64,000 bases of DNA from contig NZ_JABWRP020000003.1 of NCBI RefSeq assembly GCF_014269035.2, positions 186,001-250,000 of the forward strand. The letters run 5' to 3'. The notes beneath the pieces were generated by a model that saw only the letters and a list, made by a program, of their open reading frames with translations, made no database searches and had not been told where the DNA came from. A program made the position numbers and the translations under genes. Position 1 is the stretch's first letter. Each line of letters begins with the position of its first letter. Of the stretch, positions 17,309-25,347 are shown piece by piece. The stretch is from Pseudomonas vlassakiae (GTDB lineage Bacteria > Pseudomonadota > Gammaproteobacteria > Pseudomonadales > Pseudomonadaceae).

Positions 17309-18212
17309 TCAGTGCACGTTCGCTACGGATGAACGCCAGAAACGCCAAGGCCACCGGCGACTGTCGCTTGGCCTTGGCCTGCACCACACACCAGCTGCGG
17401 TACAGCGGCAACTCCTCGACCGGCAGCTCCCTGAGTACCCCCGTGGCCAGCTCCAGGTTTACGGCATGGCGGGTCAACAGGGCAATGCCCAGGCCGGCGA
17501 TCACGCATTCGCGCTGGGCATCGGCTGACGCGACTTCCAGGGTCTGGGTGAAGTGCACGCGCTTGTCCTTGAAGTACTCTTCGCAAGCCTTGCGGGTCCC
17601 CGAACCCTGTTCGCGGACCAGCAGAGTATGAGGCTCCAGGTCTTGCAAGCGCAGGTGCTCGAGCTTGCACAGCGGGTGTTCCGGCGGGGCCACGGCAATG
17701 ATCGGGTTATTCAGAAACGGCAGAAACTCCAACCCCATGTCCTGCGGCACCATCGACATGATGATCAGGTCGTCGCGGTTGTCGGAAAGGCGCCGGATCG
17801 CCTGGGCACGGTTGACCACCGTGAGGGTGAGGTTGACCTCCGGGTGACGCTGCTTGAAGGCGGCGAACAGGTGTGGCACGAAGTACTTGGCACTGGACTC
17901 GATCGCCAGTTTCAGCTGCCCCTGCAGTGAGCCCTGCATGTCCGATAGCTGCATGTCGAGGCTTTCCAGCCGCCCGAAAATGTCGCGGCTGGCCCGTTGC
18001 AGGGCCTCGGCGGCTTCGGTCAGGTAAAGCTTCTTGCCGACGTACTCGAACAGCGGTTGGCCGATTAGCTCTTCGAGCTGGCGGATCTGTAGACTAACGG
18101 CGGGTTGCGTCAGTGCCATCTCTTCCGCCGCGCGGCTGTAGGAGCGCAAATCGCATACCTCATTGAAGATCTGCAATTGGCGCAATGTCATACGCATCAA
18201 GGACTTACGCAT
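17250..18212 (-). CDS. pycR: LysR-type regulator of pyruvate carboxylase (PycR)
   Basis: This is a 320-residue LysR protein. The helix-turn-helix lies at residues about 10-65 (FNEVCDLRSYSRAAEEMALTQPAVSLQIRQLEE), and the co-inducer domain follows with IAVAPPEHPL and VREQGSGTR. It is divergent from pycA with a 190-base promoter region, the arrangement of P. aeruginosa PycR, which activates pycAB. Regulation of pycAB is inferred from this synteny. Its 3' end overlaps the convergent small gene by 59 bases. Starts at 18212 and 18194 are both possible; the second begins MTLRQLQIF. Confidence 0.88.
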   Translation of the reverse strand: MRKSLMRMTLRQLQIFNEVCDLRSYSRAAEEMALTQPAVSLQIRQLEELIGQPLFEYVGKKLYLTEAAEALQRASRDIFGRLESLDMQLSDMQGSLQGQLKLAIESSAKYFVPHLFAAFKQRHPEVNLTLTVVNRAQAIRRLSDNRDDLIIMSMVPQDMGLEFLPFLNNPIIAVAPPEHPLCKLEHLRLQDLEPHTLLVREQGSGTRKACEEYFKDKRVHFTQTLEVASADAQRECVIAGLGIALLTRHAVNLELATGVLRELPVEELPLYRSWCVVQAKAKRQSPVALAFLAFIRSERALISALVERFSGKLPPMPATP

Positions 18213-18401
18213 TTTTATTAGCTCTTCGGCAATACCTTGTTACCGAACTATAAGCTTTTGCTAATACAGCCCCTAACAAATATTGATTTTTGTTTATCGA
18301 CCTTCGGCGCTAGGGTGAATGTGCGACTGGCCAGCAACCTCTGGTCACGCGCCGACCGGTACAACCGGATCGTCTGTTCCTACGGCTTTGGGAAGACTCC
18401 A

Positions 18402-19817
18402 GTGATAAAAAAAATCCTGATCGCCAACCGGGGTGAAATCGCAGTTCGGATCGTGCGTGCCTGCGCCGAGATGGGCATTCGCTCTGTCGCGATCTATTCC
18501 GACGCCGACCGCCACGCCTTGCATGTCAAGCGCGCCGACGAGGCCTACAGCATTGGCGCCGAGCCACTGGCCGGTTACCTGAACCCGCGCAAGCTGGTCA
18601 ACCTGGCTGTGGAAACCGGCTGTGATGCCCTGCACCCGGGTTACGGTTTCCTCTCGGAAAACGCCGAACTGGCAGAGATCTGCGCCGAGCGCGGGATCAA
18701 GTTCATCGGCCCGGCCGCCGACGTCATCCGCCGCATGGGCGACAAGACCGAAGCGCGTCGCACCATGATCCAGGCCGGTGTACCGGTAACCCCCGGCACC
18801 GAAGGCAACGTCGCCGATATTCATGAAGCCCTGAGCGAAGGTGACCGTATCGGTTACCCGGTGATGCTCAAGGCCACTTCTGGCGGTGGCGGCCGTGGTA
18901 TCCGCCGCTGCAACAGCCGTGAAGAGCTGGAACAGAACTTCCCACGGGTGATTTCCGAAGCCACCAAGGCCTTCGGTTCGGCCGAAGTGTTTCTGGAAAA
19001 ATGCATCGTCAACCCCAAGCACATCGAGGCGCAGATCCTCGGCGACAGCTTCGGCAACGTCGTGCACCTGTTCGAGCGTGACTGCTCGATCCAGCGCCGC
19101 AACCAGAAGTTGATCGAAATCGCCCCGAGCCCACAGCTCACCCCTGAGCAGCGCGCCTACATCGGCGACCTGGCGGTGCGTGCGGCCAAAGCAGTGAACT
19201 ATGAGAACGCCGGTACCGTGGAGTTCCTGCTCGCCGATGGCGAGGTGTACTTCATGGAGATGAACACCCGGGTGCAGGTGGAGCACACCATCACCGAGGA
19301 AATCACCGGTATCGACATTGTCCGCGAGCAGATCCGCATCGCTTCGGGCCTGCCGCTGTCGGTGAAACAGGAAGACATCCAGCACCGTGGCTACGCGTTG
19401 CAGTTCCGCATCAACGCCGAAGACCCGAAGAACAACTTCCTGCCCAGCTTCGGCAAGATCACCCGCTACTACGCCCCGGGTGGCCCGGGCGTGCGCACCG
19501 ACACGGCGATCTACACCGGCTATACCATTCCGCCGTTCTACGACTCCATGTGCCTGAAGCTGGTGGTCTGGGCGTTGACCTGGGAAGAAGCCATGGACCG
19601 CGGCCTGCGGGCCCTGGATGACATGCGCGTGCAAGGGGTGAAGACCACGGCCGCGTACTACCAGGAAATCCTGCGCAATCCGGAGTTCCGTAGCGGCCAG
19701 TTCAATACCAGCTTCGTCGAAAGCCACCCGGAACTGACCAACTATTCGATCAAGCGCAAACCCGAAGAGCTGGCCCTGGCCATCGCCGCCGCCATCGCCG
19801 CCCACGCAGGCCTGTGA
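18402..19817 (+). CDS. pycA: Pyruvate carboxylase subunit A (biotin carboxylase)
   Basis: The 471-residue protein carboxylates the biotin carried by PycB, using ATP and bicarbonate. It begins IKKILIANRGEIAVRIVRA, the biotin-carboxylase opening. The ATP-grasp signature GGGGRGIRR, EKCIVNPKHIE and FMEMNTRVQVEH are all present. The start is GTG 18402 behind GGAAGA; the in-frame extension to 18237 is not protein-like. Eight A residues follow the start codon (GTG ATA AAA AAA ATC). It is often annotated accC-like, but pairing with pycB in one operon argues for pyruvate carboxylase. Confidence 0.93.
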   Translation: MIKKILIANRGEIAVRIVRACAEMGIRSVAIYSDADRHALHVKRADEAYSIGAEPLAGYLNPRKLVNLAVETGCDALHPGYGFLSENAELAEICAERGIKFIGPAADVIRRMGDKTEARRTMIQAGVPVTPGTEGNVADIHEALSEGDRIGYPVMLKATSGGGGRGIRRCNSREELEQNFPRVISEATKAFGSAEVFLEKCIVNPKHIEAQILGDSFGNVVHLFERDCSIQRRNQKLIEIAPSPQLTPEQRAYIGDLAVRAAKAVNYENAGTVEFLLADGEVYFMEMNTRVQVEHTITEEITGIDIVREQIRIASGLPLSVKQEDIQHRGYALQFRINAEDPKNNFLPSFGKITRYYAPGGPGVRTDTAIYTGYTIPPFYDSMCLKLVVWALTWEEAMDRGLRALDDMRVQGVKTTAAYYQEILRNPEFRSGQFNTSFVESHPELTNYSIKRKPEELALAIAAAIAAHAGL

Positions 19818-19829
19818 GGAATCCCCATA

Positions 19830-21638
19830 ATGTCCAAGAAAATTCACGTAACCGACACGATCCTGCGCGACGCCCACCAGTCTCTGCTGGCTACCCGTAT
19901 GCGTACCGAAGACATGCTGCCGATCTGTGACAAGCTCGACAAGGTCGGCTACTGGTCGCTGGAAGTCTGGGGTGGCGCCACCTTCGACGCCTGCGTGCGC
20001 TTCCTCAAGGAAGACCCGTGGGAGCGCCTGCGCAAACTGCGTGCGGCCCTGCCCAACACTCGCCTGCAAATGCTCCTGCGCGGCCAGAACCTGCTGGGCT
20101 ACCGTCACTACAGCGACGATGTGGTCAAGGCCTTCGTCGCCAAGGCTGCGGTCAACGGCATCGATGTTTTCCGCATCTTCGACGCCATGAACGACGTGCG
20201 TAACCTGCGCGTGGCCATCGAAGCGGTGAAGGCTGCCGGCAAGCACGCGCAGGGCACCATCGCCTACACCGTCAGCCCCGTGCACACCATCGACGCCTTC
20301 GTCGCCCAGGCCAAGCAGATGGAAGCCATGGGTTGCGACTCGGTTGCGATCAAGGACATGGCCGGCCTGCTGACACCGTTCGCCACCGGTGAGCTGGTCA
20401 GGGCGCTGAAGGCCGAGCAGTCGCTGCCGGTGTTCATCCATTCCCACGACACCGCCGGCCTGGCCGCCATGTGCCAGCTCAAGGCCGTGGAAAACGGTGC
20501 CGATCACATCGATACCGCGATCTCCAGCTTTGCCTGGGGCACCAGCCATCCCGGCACCGAGTCGATGGTCGCCGCGCTCAAGGGCAGCGAGTTCGACACC
20601 GGCCTTGACCTGGAGCTGCTGCAGGAAATCGGCCTGTACTTCTACGCGGTGCGCAAGAAATACCATCAGTTCGAGAGCGAGTTCACCGCCGTGGACACCC
20701 GCGTGCAGGTCAACCAGGTGCCGGGCGGGATGATTTCCAACCTGGCCAACCAGCTCAAGGAGCAGGGCGCGCTCAGCCGCATGAACGAAGTGCTGGCAGA
20801 GATCCCGCGGGTGCGTGAAGACCTCGGCTTCCCACCGCTGGTGACGCCGACCTCGCAGATCGTCGGTACTCAGGCATTCTTCAACGTGCTGGCCGGTGAG
20901 CGCTACAAGACCATCACCAACGAGGTGAAGTTGTACCTGCAAGGCGGTTACGGCAAGGCGCCGGGCGTGATCAACGAGCAACTGCGCCGTCAGGCCATCG
21001 GTAACGAAGAAATCATCGACGTGCGCCCGGCAGACCTGCTCAAGCCAGAGATGGCCAAGCTGCGCAGCGATATCGGTGCCTTGGCCCGTTGCGAAGAAGA
21101 CGTGCTGACCTACGCCATGTTCCCGGACATCGGTCGCAAGTTCCTCGAGGAACGTGAAGCCGGCACCCTGACCCCCGAAGCCCTGCTGCCGATTCCTGAG
21201 GCCGGTGCCGTGGCGTCCCATGGCGGTGAAGGGGTGCCGACCGAGTTCGTCATCGACGTCCACGGGGAGACCTACCGCGTCGACATCACCGGCGTGGGCG
21301 TCAAGGCCGAAGGCAAGCGTCACTTCTACCTGTCGATCGACGGCATGCCGGAAGAAGTGGTGTTCGAGCCGCTCAACGAGTTTGTCGGCGGTGGCAGCAG
21401 CAAGCGCAAGCAGGCCAGTGCGCCGGGCCACGTCAGCACCACCATGCCGGGCAACATCGTCGATGTGCTGGTCAAGGAAGGCGACGTGGTCAAGGCCGGC
21501 CAGGCCGTGCTGATCACCGAAGCGATGAAGATGGAGACCGAAGTGCAGGCGGCCATCGCCGGCAAGGTCGTGGCCATCCACGTGGCCAAGGGTGATCGCG
21601 TGACGCCGGGCGAGATCCTGATCGAGATCGAAGGCTGA
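19830..21638 (+). CDS. pycB: Pyruvate carboxylase subunit B (carboxyltransferase plus biotin carrier; OadA-like)
   Basis: The 602-residue subunit transfers the carboxyl group to pyruvate, making oxaloacetate for the TCA cycle. Residues about 5-290 form the TIM-barrel carboxyltransferase (TDTILRDAHQSLLATRMRT at the start, FIHSHDTAGLAAM near the metal site). The conserved carboxylase middle domain follows. The last 75 residues are a biotinyl domain with EAMKMET, its Lys near residue 567. The sequence resembles oxaloacetate decarboxylase alpha, but no beta or gamma subunit is present. It starts 12 bases after pycA and ends at a strong terminator. Confidence 0.94.
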   Translation: MSKKIHVTDTILRDAHQSLLATRMRTEDMLPICDKLDKVGYWSLEVWGGATFDACVRFLKEDPWERLRKLRAALPNTRLQMLLRGQNLLGYRHYSDDVVKAFVAKAAVNGIDVFRIFDAMNDVRNLRVAIEAVKAAGKHAQGTIAYTVSPVHTIDAFVAQAKQMEAMGCDSVAIKDMAGLLTPFATGELVRALKAEQSLPVFIHSHDTAGLAAMCQLKAVENGADHIDTAISSFAWGTSHPGTESMVAALKGSEFDTGLDLELLQEIGLYFYAVRKKYHQFESEFTAVDTRVQVNQVPGGMISNLANQLKEQGALSRMNEVLAEIPRVREDLGFPPLVTPTSQIVGTQAFFNVLAGERYKTITNEVKLYLQGGYGKAPGVINEQLRRQAIGNEEIIDVRPADLLKPEMAKLRSDIGALARCEEDVLTYAMFPDIGRKFLEEREAGTLTPEALLPIPEAGAVASHGGEGVPTEFVIDVHGETYRVDITGVGVKAEGKRHFYLSIDGMPEEVVFEPLNEFVGGGSSKRKQASAPGHVSTTMPGNIVDVLVKEGDVVKAGQAVLITEAMKMETEVQAAIAGKVVAIHVAKGDRVTPGEILIEIEG

Positions 21639-21670
21639 GATAAGCCTTCATCTACAAGCGGTTTACCTCT

Positions 21671-21694
21671 GGGGAGCGGGTGCTCCCCTTTTTT
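21671..21694 (+). terminator. Intrinsic terminator of pycAB
   Basis: GGGGAGC and GCTCCCC form a perfect 7-base stem with a short loop, followed by six T residues. It lies 33 bases behind the pycB stop. Confidence 0.9.
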
Positions 21695-21824
21695 ATGGTT
21701 CGCCACAGCATTTTTAGCTTCGGTGAGATCGAGCGCCGCCCGCGCGGCGCTTGGTTTACGCCCCACTCAAATCTCAAGACTGGCGCCTATCGGCCTTCAC
21801 GCCGATAACGAAAGTACCGTGATA

Positions 21825-21880
21825 TGCATTAAATTGCAGATAAGGTCCGCTATCTAGCCTTCAATGTGCAATAAATTGCA
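21825..21880. promoter_or_regulatory. Two phased palindromes TGCATTAAATTGCA and TGCAATAAATTGCA
   Basis: The 14-mers start at 21825 and 21867, 42 bases apart, which is four helix turns. The second is a perfect palindrome and the first has one changed pair. They lie between two convergent genes, behind a terminator. Nearby are two more inverted repeats, AGCGCCGC/GCGGCGCT near 21731-21750 and TATCGGC/GCCGATA at 21788-21807, and a stem GAGGTAG/CTACCTC at 21910-21930 that overlaps the acetyltransferase stop. The binding protein is unknown. Confidence 0.45.
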
Positions 21881-21928
21881 TATTCGTGACGTTGAGCCCT
21901 CGGACATCGGAGGTAGAAAACAACTACC

Positions 21929-22600
21929 TCATTTATTGCGGCAAGCCTCCAATGTATCAATCTGGCCTTCCGGCCTCTGATTTTCTGCGCTCAACCAGCG
22001 CTCGAACCCCGCCGCGATCTGCGGCCACTCATCATCGGTAATCGAATACCAAGCCGTATCCCGGTTATGGTCCTTCACCACCAGGTGCTTGCGGAACACC
22101 CCTTCGAACGTGAAGCCGAACCGCTCCGCCGCACGCTTGGAGCGGGCGTTGGCGTTGTTGCACTTCCACTCCAGCCTCCGGTTGCCCAGCTCGAAGCTCA
22201 ATTTGCCCAGCAGGTAGACGGCCTCGGTGCTCTTGGGCGTGCGCTGCATGGGGGCGCCGAAGGCGATGTGGCCAATCTCGATTCGGCCGTGGTCGGGCAC
22301 GATCGACATCAGGGTCAGTACGCCTTGGGCCTGGCCGCTGGCGCGGTCGATCACGCTGTAATACAGCGGGTCGTGGCCGGCGGCATTGCCTTGCAGCCAG
22401 CGGTCGAAGGCAGCGCGCTCGGTGAACGGGCCGTAGGGCAGGTAGTCCCACAGCACCGGGTCGGAACCCGGGCCTTGCAGGGCGGCCCAGAGGTCGTCGC
22501 CGTGACGCGCCGGGTCGAGTTTCTCCAGGCGGATGAAGCGGCCGTCGATGGGCTCGGCCTTGGGCGCTGCAGCGGGTTTCCAGTTCAGTGCGTCAGTCAT
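21929..22600 (-). CDS. GNAT acetyltransferase, RimJ/RimL-like
   Basis: The 223-residue protein has the GNAT fold of the RimJ/RimL type: FIRLEKLDP at the start, a GVLTLMSI strand followed by GRIEIGHIAFG, and the late NANARSKRAAERFGFTFEGVFRKH, which matches motif A/B of this group. It should acetylate an amino group from acetyl-CoA; the substrate cannot be named. It starts five bases behind a second GNAT gene, which in turn follows a PaiB-like gene, so the three form one operon. Confidence 0.87.
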   Translation of the reverse strand: MTDALNWKPAAAPKAEPIDGRFIRLEKLDPARHGDDLWAALQGPGSDPVLWDYLPYGPFTERAAFDRWLQGNAAGHDPLYYSVIDRASGQAQGVLTLMSIVPDHGRIEIGHIAFGAPMQRTPKSTEAVYLLGKLSFELGNRRLEWKCNNANARSKRAAERFGFTFEGVFRKHLVVKDHNRDTAWYSITDDEWPQIAAGFERWLSAENQRPEGQIDTLEACRNK

Positions 22601-22605
22601 GTGGC

Positions 22606-23052
22606 CTACAACCCTTTGCGGAATTGGATGAAGCCCGGGCGCTCGGCAACCTGTTGGTACAGGCTGATGGCGGTGGCGTTGGTTTCGTGGGTCAGCCAGT
22701 GCACCTTGATGCAGCCGGCGGCCTTGGCCGTGGCGTACACGTGCTCGATCAGCTGGCGGCCGATACCGAGGCCGCGCTGGCCGCTGTCGACGTAGAGGTC
22801 CTGCAGGTAGCAGGCGTTCTCGATGCTCCAGTTGGAACGATGGTAGATGAAGTTGACCATGCCCACGGCCTTGCCATCGACCCAGGCCAGGGTCGAATGG
22901 GTTGGCTCGTTAGGGTCGAGCAGGCGTTGCCAGGTGCTGAGGCTTACTTCTTCTGCCAGTTCGGTCTGGTAGAAGCGCAGGTAGGCTTGCCACAGTTCGA
23001 GCCAGGCGGCGTGGTCTTGTGCGCTGACGGGGCGCAGGGTAACGCTGGGCAT
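22606..23052 (-). CDS. GNAT-family N-acetyltransferase
   Basis: This 148-residue GNAT protein shows the acetyl-CoA-binding motif QDLYVDSGQRGLGIGRQLIEH (Q/R-x-x-G-x-G/A type) and the C-terminal WLTHETNATAISLYQQVA segment. It is cytosolic. It sits between the PaiB-like gene (12 bases upstream) and the RimJ/L-like gene. In Bacillus the paiA-paiB pair couples a polyamine acetyltransferase to PaiB, so polyamine acetylation is a reasonable guess supported only by context. Confidence 0.87.
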   Translation of the reverse strand: MPSVTLRPVSAQDHAAWLELWQAYLRFYQTELAEEVSLSTWQRLLDPNEPTHSTLAWVDGKAVGMVNFIYHRSNWSIENACYLQDLYVDSGQRGLGIGRQLIEHVYATAKAAGCIKVHWLTHETNATAISLYQQVAERPGFIQFRKGL

Positions 23053-23064
23053 TGGGCTTTTCCT

Positions 23065-23694
23065 TCAGAGTTGGCGCATGTGCGCCGCAAGTTGGTTGTC
23101 CAGGTAATCCGGGCTCGCACCCAGGCCTTCGCGCACGCCGGCGATATCCTCGGCCGAGCGGTTCTGGCTGAGCTTGCGCGCGCCTTGCAGGCGGGCAATG
23201 GGCAGGCGAATGCCGACAATGGCGCGGAGCATGCCCTCCAGATAGTCGGTGGGGGCGTCGGCGACTTTCCAGGGTGTGCTGCGGCCTTGTTCGTGAAGAT
23301 CGGTCAGGCGGCTGACGATCTGTAGCAACGGTGCGGCTTCGTGGATCACTTGCGCAGTGCCGTAAGCATGCACGGCAAGGTAGTTCCAGGTCGGCACCAC
23401 CTTGGGGTTTTCGGCCTTGCTCGGGTAATAGCTGGGGCTTACGTAGGCGTCGGCACCTGGGAACACCAGGAGTGCTTCGGCACCCTGCGCCACGTCCTGC
23501 CATTGGCGGTTAGCCCGCGCCAGGTGGGCATAAACGCAGCCGAACTCGCCCTCGTCGGTGTCGAGCAAAACTGGCAAGTGTGTGGCCAGCAGGCCCTGTT
23601 CACCGTGGCTGACCAGCACGGCCAGGCGGGTGTTGCGCATGTGCTGGTGCAAGCGCTCAAGGTCATGTTCCTGATGGGGTTTGCTGTTGTACAT
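23065..23694 (-). CDS. PaiB-family FMN-binding protein
   Basis: The 209-residue protein begins MYNSKPHQEHDLERLHQHM and has LATHLPVLLD and VPTWNYLAVHAYG, hallmarks of the PaiB family (FMN-binding negative transcriptional regulator). Members have a split-barrel flavin fold; the regulatory name comes from Bacillus, where PaiB affects sporulation and protease genes. It is first in an operon with two GNAT genes and is divergent from the MocR gene over a 90-base spacer, so MocR may control it. Confidence 0.88.
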   Translation of the reverse strand: MYNSKPHQEHDLERLHQHMRNTRLAVLVSHGEQGLLATHLPVLLDTDEGEFGCVYAHLARANRQWQDVAQGAEALLVFPGADAYVSPSYYPSKAENPKVVPTWNYLAVHAYGTAQVIHEAAPLLQIVSRLTDLHEQGRSTPWKVADAPTDYLEGMLRAIVGIRLPIARLQGARKLSQNRSAEDIAGVREGLGASPDYLDNQLAAHMRQL

Positions 23695-23784
23695 GCGCAG
23701 GGTCCTTGTTGAATGGCTCCATCCTAGGCAGGCTATTGGCTCTGGGTAAGAGCCATTAATGACTGTTTTGGTAGGTCCAATGCC

Positions 23785-25314
23785 ATGAGCGAGCGTCCCT
23801 TCCTACTGCCTTTCGATCCTGCCGGTATCGTGCTCGATCGCCGCCGCGGGCTCAGTCAGCAGCTCTACGAGGCCTTGCGGGCACGGGTGCTGGATGGTCG
23901 TCTGAGCAGCGGTACCCGGTTGCCGGCTACGCGTGAGCTGGCGAGCGTGCTGGCGCTGTCGCGCAACAGCGTGGTGCGTGCCTATGACCAGTTGTATGCC
24001 GAGGGCTACATTGAAAGCCGGACAGGGGATGGCACGTATGTTAGCCACCTGCCAAAACTATCCACACAACTGTCCACAGGCTTATCCCAAGGCTTATCAA
24101 CAGACTTATCCACATTTTGCCTGAATGATACTGAGGATTTATCCAGCAGCCAGCGTTTCAGCGAGCCGTTGGGACGGCTGAAAAATAACCATCTAGCGCC
24201 GCCCAGAAGCGGCGCACCCAGGGCATTTCGCGTCGGCATTCCGGCATTCGATTTGTTCCCGTTTGACGTGTGGGCCAAGCTGCAGGCGGGTTTCTGGCGT
24301 AATCCGTCGCATGCGAAGCTGGGTTATGGTGACCCCGCAGGTGAACCGGTACTTCGCGAGCTGATAGCCGCCTATCTGCGCCGTTCGCGCGGTCTCTCCT
24401 GCTCGGCTGAACAAATTGTGATCACCAGTGGTGCGCAACAGGCCATCAGCCTTTGTGCACAGTTGTTGTTGCAGTCGGGCGACCGCGTGGCTGTGGAAAA
24501 CCCGGGATATCGAGCCGCCGGGCATGCTTTTGCCGTGGCCGGCGCCAAGGTGGCCGGGGTACCGGTGGACGAGGATGGCCTGGACTGCCAGCGCCTGGAG
24601 CAATTGGAGGATTGTCGACTGGCCTATGTCACCCCGGCGCACCAGTACCCGACCGGCGTGACCATGAGCCTGCCCCGGCGCCTGGCTTTGCTGGCCTGGG
24701 CCGAGCGCAACGATGGCTGGATCATCGAGGATGACTACGACGGCGAGTACCGCTACAGCGGCGCACCGTTGACCCCGCTGGCAGCGCTCGACCGCCAGGG
24801 GCGGGTGCTGTACGTCGGTACCTTCGGCAAGATCGCCTTCCCGGCTCTGCGCCTGGGGTATATGGTGCTGCCGCCAGCGCTGGTGCAGGCGTTCAGCCAG
24901 GGCCGGGCGCTGGCAGTGCGGCATTCCGAGGTGGGCACCCAGTGCGTGATGGCCGAATTCATGGCTCAAGGGCACTTCCAGCGCCATATCCGGCGCATGC
25001 GCAAGGCGGCGCTGAGCCGGCGCAATGTGCTCAAGGCCGGGTGGCCGTTGGATGTACCCGGGCTTGGTGCGATGCCCGAGGTGGCGGCGGGGCTGCATGT
25101 GAAGGTGGATGTGGATGACGTTGCGCGGGAGCAGGCGTTGGTGGCCAGGGCTGAAGCGGTGGGGGTGGAGGTGAATCCGCTGAGCAGTTACTGGCTTGAG
25201 GACAGCGAGGTGCCTGTGGATAAGCGGGCAGGGCTGGTGTTGGGGTTTGCGGCGGTACCTGAAGGGCAGATTGCCGAGGCTTTATTGAAATTGCGTAAGG
25301 CCTGGAAAAGGTGA
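23785..25314 (+). CDS. MocR-type GntR/aminotransferase-fold regulator
   Basis: The 509-residue protein joins a GntR winged helix (residues about 15-85, LSQQLYEALRARVLDGRLSS and LSRNSVVRAYDQL) to a fold-type I aminotransferase domain (about 145-505). The PLP Lys lies in GTFGKIAFPALRLGY, where the usual Ser of TFSK is Gly. MocR proteins sense PLP or amino compounds. The linker, residues 92-111, is a five-fold tetrapeptide repeat of LST(x) type. Divergent paiB-gnat genes are the likely target. A further TGTGGATAA nonamer lies at 25215. The start is ATG 23785. Confidence 0.9.
   Translation: MSERPFLLPFDPAGIVLDRRRGLSQQLYEALRARVLDGRLSSGTRLPATRELASVLALSRNSVVRAYDQLYAEGYIESRTGDGTYVSHLPKLSTQLSTGLSQGLSTDLSTFCLNDTEDLSSSQRFSEPLGRLKNNHLAPPRSGAPRAFRVGIPAFDLFPFDVWAKLQAGFWRNPSHAKLGYGDPAGEPVLRELIAAYLRRSRGLSCSAEQIVITSGAQQAISLCAQLLLQSGDRVAVENPGYRAAGHAFAVAGAKVAGVPVDEDGLDCQRLEQLEDCRLAYVTPAHQYPTGVTMSLPRRLALLAWAERNDGWIIEDDYDGEYRYSGAPLTPLAALDRQGRVLYVGTFGKIAFPALRLGYMVLPPALVQAFSQGRALAVRHSEVGTQCVMAEFMAQGHFQRHIRRMRKAALSRRNVLKAGWPLDVPGLGAMPEVAAGLHVKVDVDDVAREQALVARAEAVGVEVNPLSSYWLEDSEVPVDKRAGLVLGFAAVPEGQIAEALLKLRKAWKR
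24058..24117 (+). repeat. Five tandem 12-bp units, each around a DnaA-box-like nonamer
   Basis: Units begin at 24058, 24070, 24082, 24094 and 24106, exactly 12 bases apart. Their first nine bases are CTATCCACA, CTGTCCACA, TTATCCCAA, TTATCAACA and TTATCCACA. They encode LSTQ, LSTG, LSQG, LSTD and LSTF in frame within the MocR linker. A looser copy, TTATCCAGC, follows at 24139. Confidence 0.85.
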
Positions 25315-25316
25315 AT

Positions 25317-25339
25317 GGGGCTGCAAAGCAGCCCCCCCG
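25317..25339. terminator. GC-rich hairpin between convergent genes
   Basis: GGGGCTGC and GCAGCCCC form an 8-base stem with an AAA loop right behind the mocR stop. No T run follows, so termination would be weak. The same GGGCTGC-AAA-GCAGCCC hairpin recurs near 47985 behind phoR. Confidence 0.45.
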
Positions 25340-25347
25340 GCTCTACA

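Noticed and set aside
18345-21581. A 1078-codon open frame on the minus strand opposite pycA-pycB
   Set aside because: It is antisense to two well-conserved genes, has His/Gly/Val-rich composition and no domain. High GC and codon bias keep this frame open by chance.
24058-24117. CRISPR array
   Set aside because: Units are 12 bases, contiguous and in frame inside a gene; there are no spacers or cas genes.
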